From Caldifarciminota bacterium (GTDB lineage Bacteria; Hydrothermota; Hydrothermia; UBA1063; CAJXJZ01): a DNA stretch of 11,596 nucleotides. Below the pieces are notes generated by a model. It ran no database searches and had not been told where the DNA came from. It saw nothing but the letters and a program-made list of their open reading frames with translations. The translations under genes and the position numbers were made by a program. Every line of letters begins with the position of its first letter. Position 1 is the stretch's first letter. The stretch spans positions 1 to 11,596 of the forward strand of contig JALVLE010000201.1 of assembly GCA_027033555.1 (NCBI GenBank), written 5' to 3'. This document shows, one piece after another, positions 1 through 6,807 of this stretch.

Positions 1-2044
1 CTGCAACGACGTACGGTGGATAACCTTTTTGCGCAAACAGACGTGCAAGTCTTTTATGCATGAACCTCCGTTTTGTGCCAAGAATACCCACATAAATAAC
101 CTCTCTCAACAAAGCATGTTTGAAGGTGTACACACCTTTCCCCTGCGAAGCAATAAAACCCGTATTTATAAGACGTGCCATATCTACATCCCTCAGCCTT
201 TTTGGCATTACACTTAAAACATCCTCAGCCTTGAACTCAGTCCCAATCAGGGAGGCATATCCCACAAAAACCTTTTCCGCTATGCCAAGCATATCGTAAC
301 GTGCAATCAACAGAGAAAAAGCATCCTTTGGAATTTCGCCTAAACCTGTATTTCTTATGGAATAAACGCCGTTTTTTTCTTCAATAAGTCCCCTCTCTCG
401 CAAATAGACAACGAGCTGCTCAATAAGAAAGGGAACCCCACGTGTACTCTCAAAAACAGTATCTACAAAACTTCTGTCCACATCTTTTTCAAGCAATGCT
501 TTAATATACTCTCCTGTAATATCTCTGTCAAAGGGAGAAAGGGGAAATGCAGTAAACCAGGAGGTATCCATGTCTTTAAAATATTCCTCCCTTATAGTGC
601 CTGTAATCAAATAACCAGCGGTAGCTAAGTTTTTTAGCACGCTTTCAGACATCTCGTCAAGCCAGTGTATATCATCCACGCATACCAATTGTACAGCATC
701 CTCAGAAAGCGCTCTTTGCAATAATTTGTGAAGAAAAAGATAAATCGCCTCACTTTCAATCTTTCTTCCCTCCTCAAGATTTAGAAGCAGAGGGTATTTT
801 TGTTTGATTCCGGCTGGAAGGCTCTTAATAATAGAAACAATCCCATCCATAGGGGGTTGTCCCGGGAAACCTCTTATAAAAACAAATTTAAAGCCTGAAT
901 CCTGCAACACTCTCGTAATAAGAACGGTTTTACCAACTCCAGCCTCTGCTACCAGAAAAACTCTCTCTCCTGCACTTATAAGACTTTTCAACTTTTTTTG
1001 CTCTGTTTCTCTGTCAATAAAAAGCGCCGAAGAAGGCAAATATTTTCTTTTTAAAATATTATATACTTTTATTGCCTCTTTTTTACCCTTGACTTTAACT
1101 TTTCCCCTTTCTTCAAACTCATACGACTCTTTTAAACCCGTAATAATATCAAAAGTCGCAAGAACCTGATTTCTTGCTAAAGTTGCAAGCCTTGCAGAAA
1201 TATTTATTCCATCTCCAATAAAAGTAAGCTCTTTGAAATACTTTCCTCCTACAACACCAGTGTAAACATAGTCATAACTTAGACCAATTCCAAAATGGCA
1301 TTTGTTATTCTCAAGGTAATTTTTCAAGGAAAGGGATGATATAATTGCAAGATCTTTCTCTTTTCCAGTAGCCAGAGGATAACCATAAAAAAGAACAATC
1401 ATAAATCCGTGCGAATAAGGCACAATTTTACTTACATAAACATATGACAGCTGTTTTTTTATAAACCTTAAAACCTCTTCAACAAGTCCAATATTATCTG
1501 ATTCCAGTTTTAAAAAACCTGTTACCTGAGGTCTATAGGTGATAAGTTCTCTTTTGTATTTTCTTTTGCTGTAAAACCACGCTGGTGGATTGAAATCGTT
1601 ATGGTCCTTTTTCAGGATCAGGGAAGCCCAGGCGCCTCCTTCTGTATTTTCTTCAAGACTCATAAGCTCTCGTACCAGAGCTCCAGTTGGAACCACATCC
1701 CGTCCATAACTTGTACGCAATATGTTAAGCGAATAATCTCCAAGCACTCCCACTACACGGGACTTTAATCCATATCTTTCTAACACTGCTGAATGGAGAA
1801 TGTCTTTGAGTACTTCTTCGGTATTATAGGGGGGCAAAGCGGCAAAATAAGCGTCTCCCGCAAGTTTAAAAATAAAGCCTTTATGTGACCTTATTTTCTC
1901 CTCCTGCTCTGTGAAAAAGGCATTAAGAATTGATGTAAGCTTCTCAATACCCGCCTTGCCCTCCTTCCTTAGTTTTTCGCTAAAAGTGGTATAACCGGCT
2001 ATGTCCTGAAGTACGAGCCAGCCGGAGATGCCGAACTTTTTCAA
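1..2044 (-). CDS. Class III adenylate cyclase, tandem C1-C2 domains fused to STAND ATPase (ADCY10-like); C-terminus beyond the window
   Basis: An uninterrupted frame of 681 codons runs off the left edge. It is predicted to convert ATP to cAMP, probably as a soluble sensor. Domain order: C1 (about 9-120), C2 (about 170-330), P-loop ATPase (about 345-650). C1 has both metal aspartates, D14 in QDIAGYT and D64 in KLAGDAYF. C2 has the candidate adenine-binding residues K206 (SKIVPYSHG) and T274, and transition-state N281 and R285 (IGDGINISAR). The ATPase shows Walker A AEAGVGKT (K372) and Walker B VCVDDIHW (D457/D458), then GVPFLIEQL and FKHALLREVIY, typical of cyclase-linked STAND modules. The linker motif YRPQVTGFLKL before C2 also matches ADCY10 as I remember it. 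The start is uncertain. No ATG or GTG precedes the domain, a TAG stop lies 12 codons upstream of D14's segment, and TTG at 2044 fits best (MKKFGISGWLVLQ). It lies 7 nt after leuC, so co-transcription is likely. Confidence 0.88.
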   Translation of the reverse strand, partial: MKKFGISGWLVLQDIAGYTTFSEKLRKEGKAGIEKLTSILNAFFTEQEEKIRSHKGFIFKLAGDAYFAALPPYNTEEVLKDILHSAVLERYGLKSRVVGVLGDYSLNILRTSYGRDVVPTGALVRELMSLEENTEGGAWASLILKKDHNDFNPPAWFYSKRKYKRELITYRPQVTGFLKLESDNIGLVEEVLRFIKKQLSYVYVSKIVPYSHGFMIVLFYGYPLATGKEKDLAIISSLSLKNYLENNKCHFGIGLSYDYVYTGVVGGKYFKELTFIGDGINISARLATLARNQVLATFDIITGLKESYEFEERGKVKVKGKKEAIKVYNILKRKYLPSSALFIDRETEQKKLKSLISAGERVFLVAEAGVGKTVLITRVLQDSGFKFVFIRGFPGQPPMDGIVSIIKSLPAGIKQKYPLLLNLEEGRKIESEAIYLFLHKLLQRALSEDAVQLVCVDDIHWLDEMSESVLKNLATAGYLITGTIREEYFKDMDTSWFTAFPLSPFDRDITGEYIKALLEKDVDRSFVDTVFESTRGVPFLIEQLVVYLRERGLIEEKNGVYSIRNTGLGEIPKDAFSLLIARYDMLGIAEKVFVGYASLIGTEFKAEDVLSVMPKRLRDVDMARLINTGFIASQGKGVYTFKHALLREVIYVGILGTKRRFMHKRLARLFAQKGYPPYVVA

Positions 2045-2051
2045 GGGCTTC

Positions 2052-3311
2052 TTATAGATACTTTCTCGGGTCAGCTATTTTACCTTCTATAGCAGAGGCT
2101 GCCACCGTATAAGGGGAAGCAAGAAATATCTCAGCTTCCTTTGAACCCATCCTACCTTTGAAATTTCTGTTTGACGTAGAAATAGCCACCTCTCCCTTCG
2201 CCAGCACTCCTTCATGTGCCCCCAGGCATGGACCACATCCGGAGTTCAGAATTATAGCTCCTGCATCAATAAGGATCTCAATAATGCCCCTTTTCAAAGC
2301 TTCTTTATACACCTCCCATGATGCAGGAAGAACAAGCAAACGAACGTCCTTATGTATTTTTCTTCCCTTTAATATTTTTGCAGCCATCTCAAGATCTTCA
2401 AGCCTTCCATTTGTGCAGGTGCCAATAAGTGCCTGATGTATTTTCTTTCCTTCATACTCTGTCACCGGAAAAACATTGTCCACTGTATGAGGTGCGGCAA
2501 CCTGAGGTGCAAGATTCGTAACGTCAAATTCAAGAGTTTTTTCATATATTGCATCTTCATCAGGATAAATAACCTCGTACTTTCCTTTGGCTCTTTCACC
2601 AATCCACTCCATTGTTTTTTCATCCGGTGCTATATACCCATTTTTTGCTCCCATCTCCGCGGCCATATTTGCAAGCACCATTCTTGAAGACTGCGACATA
2701 TTTTTTACCACCTCTCCCGTAAACTCCACTGATTTGTAGGTTGCTCCATCTGCTCCAATCTCGCCTATTATATGCAAAATAATGTCTTTTGCAGTAATAC
2801 CCTCCGGTACACTCCCTTTTATAATAATTTTATAGGACTCCGGCACTTTAAGCCAGATCTCGCCTGTCGCCCATATCGCAGCGACCTCGCTCCTTCCTAT
2901 TCCAGCAGAAAAAGCGCCAAAAGCACCATAGGTGGTAGTATGAGAATCAGCTCCCAGTATAACATATCCTGGCAAAGCATACCCCTTCTCAGAGAGTACC
3001 TGGTGACATATTCCTCCTTCTGAATTCACATCATAAAAATGCTTCACCCCCTGCTCTTTCACAAATTCTCTTATTATAAGATGGTTTAAAGCATACTTCT
3101 CCTGTGATGCAGGTACAACATGGTCAAGAACCACAACCATCCTTTCAGGGTACTTGACCTTCTGTGCTCCCATCTTTTTAAATTTCCCTATAATAGCAGC
3201 AGTATTATCATGGGACAATACAAAATCAGGCTCAACAGTAACAATTTCTCCAACTTTTACTTCCCTTCCCACCTTTTTCTCAAATACCTTCTCTACAAAT
3301 GTTTTTCCCAT
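2052..3311 (-). CDS. leuC: 3-isopropylmalate dehydratase large subunit (LeuC / homoaconitase-type)
   Basis: Large subunit of isopropylmalate isomerase, which interconverts 2- and 3-isopropylmalate through a [4Fe-4S] cluster in leucine synthesis. At 419 residues it is the short form seen in thermophiles and archaea; the E. coli enzyme is about 466. Cluster ligands are C299 (GTCTNGR), C359 and C362 (NSGCGPCLG). Other family motifs are GADSHTTTYGAFG (120-132) and TSNRNFKGRMG (379-389). The ATG at 3311 has a strong site, GGAGG, just upstream. The small subunit LeuD that completes the enzyme is not next to it: the following gene is the cyclase, and a tRNA and sugar operon diverge upstream. Sequence alone cannot separate LeuC from homoaconitase large subunits of this short family, so the exact substrate is an inference. 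Confidence 0.93.
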   Translation of the reverse strand: MGKTFVEKVFEKKVGREVKVGEIVTVEPDFVLSHDNTAAIIGKFKKMGAQKVKYPERMVVVLDHVVPASQEKYALNHLIIREFVKEQGVKHFYDVNSEGGICHQVLSEKGYALPGYVILGADSHTTTYGAFGAFSAGIGRSEVAAIWATGEIWLKVPESYKIIIKGSVPEGITAKDIILHIIGEIGADGATYKSVEFTGEVVKNMSQSSRMVLANMAAEMGAKNGYIAPDEKTMEWIGERAKGKYEVIYPDEDAIYEKTLEFDVTNLAPQVAAPHTVDNVFPVTEYEGKKIHQALIGTCTNGRLEDLEMAAKILKGRKIHKDVRLLVLPASWEVYKEALKRGIIEILIDAGAIILNSGCGPCLGAHEGVLAKGEVAISTSNRNFKGRMGSKEAEIFLASPYTVAASAIEGKIADPRKYL

Positions 3312-3334
3312 TTAAACCTCCTCGCTTTTTAATT

Positions 3335-3364
3335 ATTATAATCCCAAATGCATATTTCGTCTAA
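3335..3364 (-). promoter_or_regulatory. Putative leuC promoter
   Basis: On the minus strand a perfect TATAAT (complement of 3335-3340) lies about 24 bases upstream of the leuC ATG, leaving a short leader that contains the GGAGG site. Eighteen bases further upstream is TTAGAC (complement of 3359-3364), only a weak match to a -35 hexamer. I see no leader peptide, T-box or attenuator in the short leader. Confidence 0.45.
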
Positions 3365-3375
3365 CCTTTAACCTT

Positions 3376-3404
3376 TTGTACAGACCAGAAATTGACATTA
3401 TAAT
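3376..3404 (+). promoter_or_regulatory. Putative sigma70-type promoter for tRNA-Pro and the sugar operon
   Basis: TTGTAC at 3376-3381 and a perfect TATAAT at 3399-3404 are separated by exactly 17 bases. This predicts a transcript start near 3411, just before the tRNA 5' end at 3415. A separate TTGACA at 3392-3397 is too close to this -10 box to pair with it. No other promoter-like site fits between here and the operon, so the tRNA and the sugar genes probably share this one. Confidence 0.55.
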
Positions 3405-3414
3405 TTTACATATT

Positions 3415-3489
3415 CGGGGCGTAGCGCAGTTTGGTTAGCGCGCCTGGTTCGGGACCAGGAGGTCGGTGGTTCGAATCCACTCGCCCCGA
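3415..3489 (+). tRNA. tRNA-Pro (anticodon CGG)
   Basis: A complete cloverleaf can be folded by hand: acceptor CGGGGCG/CGCCCCG, D stem GCGC/GCGC, anticodon stem CCTGG/CCAGG with loop TTCGGGA (anticodon CGG), a five-base variable loop, and a T arm with loop TTCGAAT. Length is 75 bases with discriminator A73, and CCA is not encoded. The first pair C1:G72 is the bacterial tRNA-Pro identity pair; archaeal and eukaryotic tRNA-Pro usually have G1:C72. It decodes CCG. The ugd start codon is only 16 nt downstream, so transcripts probably carry tRNA and mRNA together and are separated by tRNA 3' processing. Confidence 0.96.
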
Positions 3490-3505
3490 TTTGTCTGGAG
3501 GTTCT

Positions 3506-4810
3506 ATGAAAGTTACCATTATCGGGCTTGGATACGTGGGTATTACCACGGCTGCAGGTTTGGCAGAAATAGGCCATAATGTAATAGGATATGACATTGA
3601 TTCAAATAAAGTGGAATCCCTCAAAAAGGGCATCTCCCCTATCTACGAACCAGGTCTTGACGAACTTTTAAAAAAGAACCTTAAAAAAAAGAAACTCGGC
3701 TTTACGACCTCTCCTGAAGAAGCAATTCACCACGGAGAGATAATTTTTATCTGCACAGGAACACCTTCAAGAGAGGATGGAAGTGCAGATTTAACCCAGG
3801 TGGAAGGAGCAGCAAAAACTGTAGCAAGACATATAAATGGATACAAACTTATCGTTGAAAAATCTACTGTTCCAGTGAAAACTGCTCAATGGATTGAAAG
3901 GACAATGAAGCTCTATTTAAAGAAAAAGGTTGACTTTGAAGTGGCTTCTAATCCTGAATTTCTTAAAGAGGGTGATGCCATACGGGATTTCTTAAAGCCT
4001 GACAGAATAGTAATAGGAGTAGGTTCTAAAAGAGCGGAAAGGCTTCTCAAGGAGCTTTATAAACCTATAAGGTCCCCCATAGTGGTCACGGATATAAACA
4101 CGGCGGAGATTATTAAACACGCCTCCAATGCCTTTCTTGCTACGAAAATATCTTTTATCAACATGATTTCAGACCTGTGTGAAGCAACAGGCGCTGATGT
4201 GGAACTTGTGGCAAAGGCAATGGGAATGGACAAACGTATAGGAAAAGAATTCCTGCGGGCTGGCATTGGATACGGTGGCTCATGTTTTCCCAAGGATGTA
4301 AAAGCCCTGTACCATGTAGGTACCCAGTACGGACTCAATTTTGAATTACTCAAAAACGTGCATGAAATTAATGAGGCGAGGATAGATGTTTTAATGAAAC
4401 ATCTTAAAAATGCCTTATGGAACCTCAAAGACAAAAATATTGCAATATGGGGTCTCTCATTCAAACCCAATACAGACGACATACGAGAAGCCCCGAGTCT
4501 CAAAGTAATAAAAAGAATTCTTAACGAAGGTGGCAAATTGACCCTCTTTGACCCGGTAGCAATGGAAAATATGAAAAAGGTTTACCCGGAAAAATACCCT
4601 GAAATAACTTATGCAAAGGATATGTATGAAGCAGTCAAGGACAAAGAGGCCCTTGTTATTCTAACGGAATGGGACATATTCAAAGAAGCATGTCTTTCAA
4701 AAGTAAAGGAACTTATGCTCACTCCAATAATTGTGGACGGTAGAAATATTTACAAACCCAAAAAAGTGCGCAAAATGGGATTTGAGTATTATCCCATGGG
4801 AAGGCCGTAA
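3506..4810 (+). CDS. ugd: UDP-glucose 6-dehydrogenase
   Basis: Oxidises UDP-glucose twice with NAD+ to UDP-glucuronate in the cytoplasm. The 434-residue length is normal for the family. The N-terminal Rossmann motif is GLGYVG (7-12). The active site includes K204 and N208 (EIIKHASN), catalytic C260 in GYGGSCFPKD, and D264. The C-terminal UDP-binding domain has GLSFKPNTDDIREAPS (316-331). I chose the ATG at 3506 because GGAGG lies at 3497-3501 and MKVTIIGLGYVG is the usual N-terminus. A longer in-frame start at TTG 3431 would lie inside the tRNA and is rejected. Its TAA overlaps the next gene's ATG (TAATG), so it is the first member of a five-gene operon and supplies the substrate of the next enzyme. 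Confidence 0.96.
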   Translation: MKVTIIGLGYVGITTAAGLAEIGHNVIGYDIDSNKVESLKKGISPIYEPGLDELLKKNLKKKKLGFTTSPEEAIHHGEIIFICTGTPSREDGSADLTQVEGAAKTVARHINGYKLIVEKSTVPVKTAQWIERTMKLYLKKKVDFEVASNPEFLKEGDAIRDFLKPDRIVIGVGSKRAERLLKELYKPIRSPIVVTDINTAEIIKHASNAFLATKISFINMISDLCEATGADVELVAKAMGMDKRIGKEFLRAGIGYGGSCFPKDVKALYHVGTQYGLNFELLKNVHEINEARIDVLMKHLKNALWNLKDKNIAIWGLSFKPNTDDIREAPSLKVIKRILNEGGKLTLFDPVAMENMKKVYPEKYPEITYAKDMYEAVKDKEALVILTEWDIFKEACLSKVKELMLTPIIVDGRNIYKPKKVRKMGFEYYPMGRP

Positions 4811-5748
4811 TGAAAAAAGTTCTTATCACAGGCGTAGCTGGATTCATCGGCTCACATCTTGCAGATAGGTTTATAAAAGAAGGCTACAAGGTGATAGGAA
4901 TAGACAACTTCCTAACCGGCCGGGTAAGCAATATAAAACACCTGCGTAATAATCAATCTTTCATGTTTATAGAAAAAGATCTCGGCATAGAAGAGGAATT
5001 TCACATAGACGCAGATATTATCTTAAATTTTGCATCTCCCGCTTCTCCGGTGGATTATTTTAAATACCCCTTAGAAACAATGCGTGTAAATGCATTTGGA
5101 GCACTTAACATGTTGAAACTGGCCCGTAAAAATAATGCTATTTTTGTGCAGGCTTCTACATCTGAGGTATATGGAGATCCTGAGGTACATCCACAACCAG
5201 AAGACTACGTAGGACATGTAAATCCAGTTGGGCCGAGAAGTGTGTATGACGAAGCAAAGCGATTTGCTGAAGCCCTTTCCATGTCCTTTTACAGGGAATT
5301 TAATACCCGGGTGAGAATAATACGAATTTTTAATACTTATGGTCCACGTATGAAAAGTAATGACGGCAGGGTGATTCCCAATTTTATCACCCAGGCCCTT
5401 GCCAATAAACCTATAACTATATACGGCACAGGGAAACAAACCCGGAGCTACTGCTACATAGATGATCTCGTTGAGGGAATCTACAGAGTGGCTACAATGG
5501 ATGAAATTGATGGAGAGGTTTTTAATCTTGGTAATCCGGAGGAATATACAATACTTCAAACGGCAGAAATAATTAAAGAAATAACAGGCTCCACTTCTAA
5601 ATTTGAATTCCTACCCGCACTTCAGGACGATCCCAAACGCCGCTGTCCGGACATAACAAAGAGTAAAAGGGTTCTAAAATGGGAACCTAAAATTCCATTT
5701 AGAGAAGGGCTTGTAAAAACCGTTGAATACTTCAAAAACAATGGGTAA
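4810..5748 (+). CDS. UDP-glucuronate decarboxylase (UDP-xylose synthase), SDR family
   Basis: Decarboxylates UDP-glucuronate to UDP-xylose through a bound 4-keto intermediate, using tightly held NAD+. It has 312 residues and starts TGVAGFIGSH (7-16), the Rossmann GxxGxxG motif. Features specific to this family rather than generic epimerases are NFASPASPVDYFKYP (73-87), STSEVYGDPEVHPQPEDY (116-133), catalytic SVYDEAK (Y146, K150), RIFNTYGPRM (172-181), QTRSYCYIDDLVEG (210-223) and DDPKRRCPDI (273-282). It directly follows ugd with a 1-nt overlap, so UDP-glucose can be taken to UDP-xylose by two adjacent gene products. There is no formyltransferase domain as in ArnA. Other SDR enzymes such as UDP-glucose 4-epimerase are less likely given the ASPASP and YDEAK context. 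Confidence 0.93.
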   Translation: MKKVLITGVAGFIGSHLADRFIKEGYKVIGIDNFLTGRVSNIKHLRNNQSFMFIEKDLGIEEEFHIDADIILNFASPASPVDYFKYPLETMRVNAFGALNMLKLARKNNAIFVQASTSEVYGDPEVHPQPEDYVGHVNPVGPRSVYDEAKRFAEALSMSFYREFNTRVRIIRIFNTYGPRMKSNDGRVIPNFITQALANKPITIYGTGKQTRSYCYIDDLVEGIYRVATMDEIDGEVFNLGNPEEYTILQTAEIIKEITGSTSKFEFLPALQDDPKRRCPDITKSKRVLKWEPKIPFREGLVKTVEYFKNNG

Positions 5749-6100
5749 GTATCAGAATGTATACCTTGCTATAATCTTTAATATTCTTGGTCAACTGGCC
5801 CTCAAATGGTCCATGCTGCATTTTAAAGGCTTTAATCTTTCTCCCTTAAAAATTTCCAGAATTTTCTCCCTTCTTTTTGCACCTTTTTCATTGCTCGGTA
5901 TTTTGCTCTACGGTATAAGTGCCATTTTCTGGATGCTTGCTCTCACAAAAGTGGACCTTTCTGTTGCATATCCCATGCTCAGCATCGGATATATACTTGT
6001 ATTCTTTCTCTCCATCATACTTTTTGGGGAACCTTATAAATCCATTAGACTATTAGGTGTAATTTTAATTGTTGTAGGTGTGTATTTTATCTCAAGATGA
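5741..6100 (+). CDS. Small four-TM DMT-superfamily transporter, ArnE/ArnF-like (putative lipid-linked sugar flippase)
   Basis: A 119-residue, very hydrophobic protein with four predicted membrane segments (about 6-24, 45-68, 72-95, 101-118). The motif VDLSVAYPMLSIGYILVFFL, then GEP and a last helix ending VVGVYFISR, is characteristic of ArnE-type members of the EamA/SMR group. The first helix lacks the membrane glutamate of EmrE-type drug exporters, arguing against drug export. ArnE and ArnF normally move undecaprenyl-phosphate-aminoarabinose across the membrane; here a single subunit sits between a UDP-xylose synthase and a GT2 enzyme, suggesting flipping of a polyprenyl-phosphate sugar (inference). 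The ATG at 5741 overlaps the previous gene by 8 nt. An in-frame TTG at 5723 would add six residues; neither start has a strong Shine-Dalgarno site, so translational coupling is likely. Confidence 0.82.
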   Translation: MGKYQNVYLAIIFNILGQLALKWSMLHFKGFNLSPLKISRIFSLLFAPFSLLGILLYGISAIFWMLALTKVDLSVAYPMLSIGYILVFFLSIILFGEPYKSIRLLGVILIVVGVYFISR

Positions 6101-6807
6101 AGTTAAGCATAATAATACCGTGTTATAACGAAAAGGATACCATTCTGCAAGTGCTGGAAAGGGTTGAAAAGGTACCTATTGACAAAGAAATAATCATCGT
6201 TGACGATGGTTCAAAAGATGGTACAAGAGAGATTTTGTCCAGATTAAAAAAAGAGAAACCTTATCTTAAAATAATATTTCATAAGAAAAACAAGGGCAAA
6301 GGTGGAGCTATTAAAACAGGTATAGAACATGCAGAGGGCGACTATGTAATAATACAGGATGCCGACCTTGAGTATTTCCCAGAAGACTATCCTAAATTAT
6401 TAAAACCCATTGAAGAAAAAAAAGCAGAAGTGGTATATGGCTCCAGGCTCCTGGAGAAATCTAATCCAAAAGGTTCACTTGCATACTACCTGGGGAGATA
6501 TTCAATAAACTGGGTTGTAAACCTTCTTTATGGCACCAAGCTCACGGACTCATATACATGTTACAAAGTCTTTCCAAGGGAGCTGATTAAAAGTTTCAAC
6601 ATAGAATCACGAGGGTTTGAACTTGAAGCAGAGCTCACATCCAAGACCCTACTTGCCGGTAAAAAAATATATGAAGTCCCAATCAGGTATTCACCAAGAA
6701 GTATAGAGGAAGGTAAAAAAATTAACTGGAAAGACTGGTTTAAAGGGGCATGGACTTTTCTAAAATATCGTATTAAAGGTAAAAGGAGCCTGAAAAGTGT
6801 CCATTGA
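6097..6807 (+). CDS. GT2 glycosyltransferase, dolichyl/polyprenyl-phosphate sugar synthase-like (DPM1-like)
   Basis: A GT-A fold inverting transferase of 236 residues. It begins MKLSIIIPCYNEKDTI and has the nucleotide-binding VDDGSKDGT (35-43), the metal-binding DAD (88-90, QDADLEYFPEDY), YGSRLL (114-119), and TDSYTCYKVF (150-159) with GFELEAELT (173-181). These match polyprenyl-phosphate mannose/glucose synthases and ArnC relatives. It ends without clear membrane helices, like soluble DPM1 types and unlike ArnC, which has two C-terminal helices. The donor is probably a UDP-sugar made by the upstream enzymes, perhaps UDP-xylose, with a polyprenyl phosphate as acceptor; both are inferred from context. 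Its start overlaps the previous stop (ATGA), and its last 11 nt overlap the next gene. Confidence 0.88.
   Translation: MKLSIIIPCYNEKDTILQVLERVEKVPIDKEIIIVDDGSKDGTREILSRLKKEKPYLKIIFHKKNKGKGGAIKTGIEHAEGDYVIIQDADLEYFPEDYPKLLKPIEEKKAEVVYGSRLLEKSNPKGSLAYYLGRYSINWVVNLLYGTKLTDSYTCYKVFPRELIKSFNIESRGFELEAELTSKTLLAGKKIYEVPIRYSPRSIEEGKKINWKDWFKGAWTFLKYRIKGKRSLKSVH

Noticed and set aside
804..1169. 121-codon plus-strand frame
   Set aside because: It is antisense to the cyclase ATPase region, which has clear Walker motifs and continuous homology; no family features in the plus frame.
3392..3397. Perfect TTGACA as a -35 box for the tRNA
   Set aside because: It is only one base from the TATAAT at 3399-3404, and 17 bases downstream would put a -10 box inside the tRNA; TTGTAC at 3376 is better spaced.
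3431..3505. In-frame 25-codon N-terminal extension of UDP-glucose dehydrogenase starting at a TTG
   Set aside because: It lies almost wholly inside the tRNA-Pro gene; ATG 3506 has a good GGAGG site and gives the normal N-terminus.
4057..4536. 159-codon minus-strand frame
   Set aside because: Shadow of the UDP-glucose dehydrogenase gene; the plus frame has all catalytic motifs.
5071..5559. 162-codon minus-strand frame
   Set aside because: Shadow of the UDP-xylose synthase gene; no recognisable motif.
5741..6100. EmrE-type multidrug exporter
   Set aside because: The first helix lacks the essential membrane glutamate, and the VAYPMLS segment and neighbours fit ArnE-like lipid-sugar flippases better.
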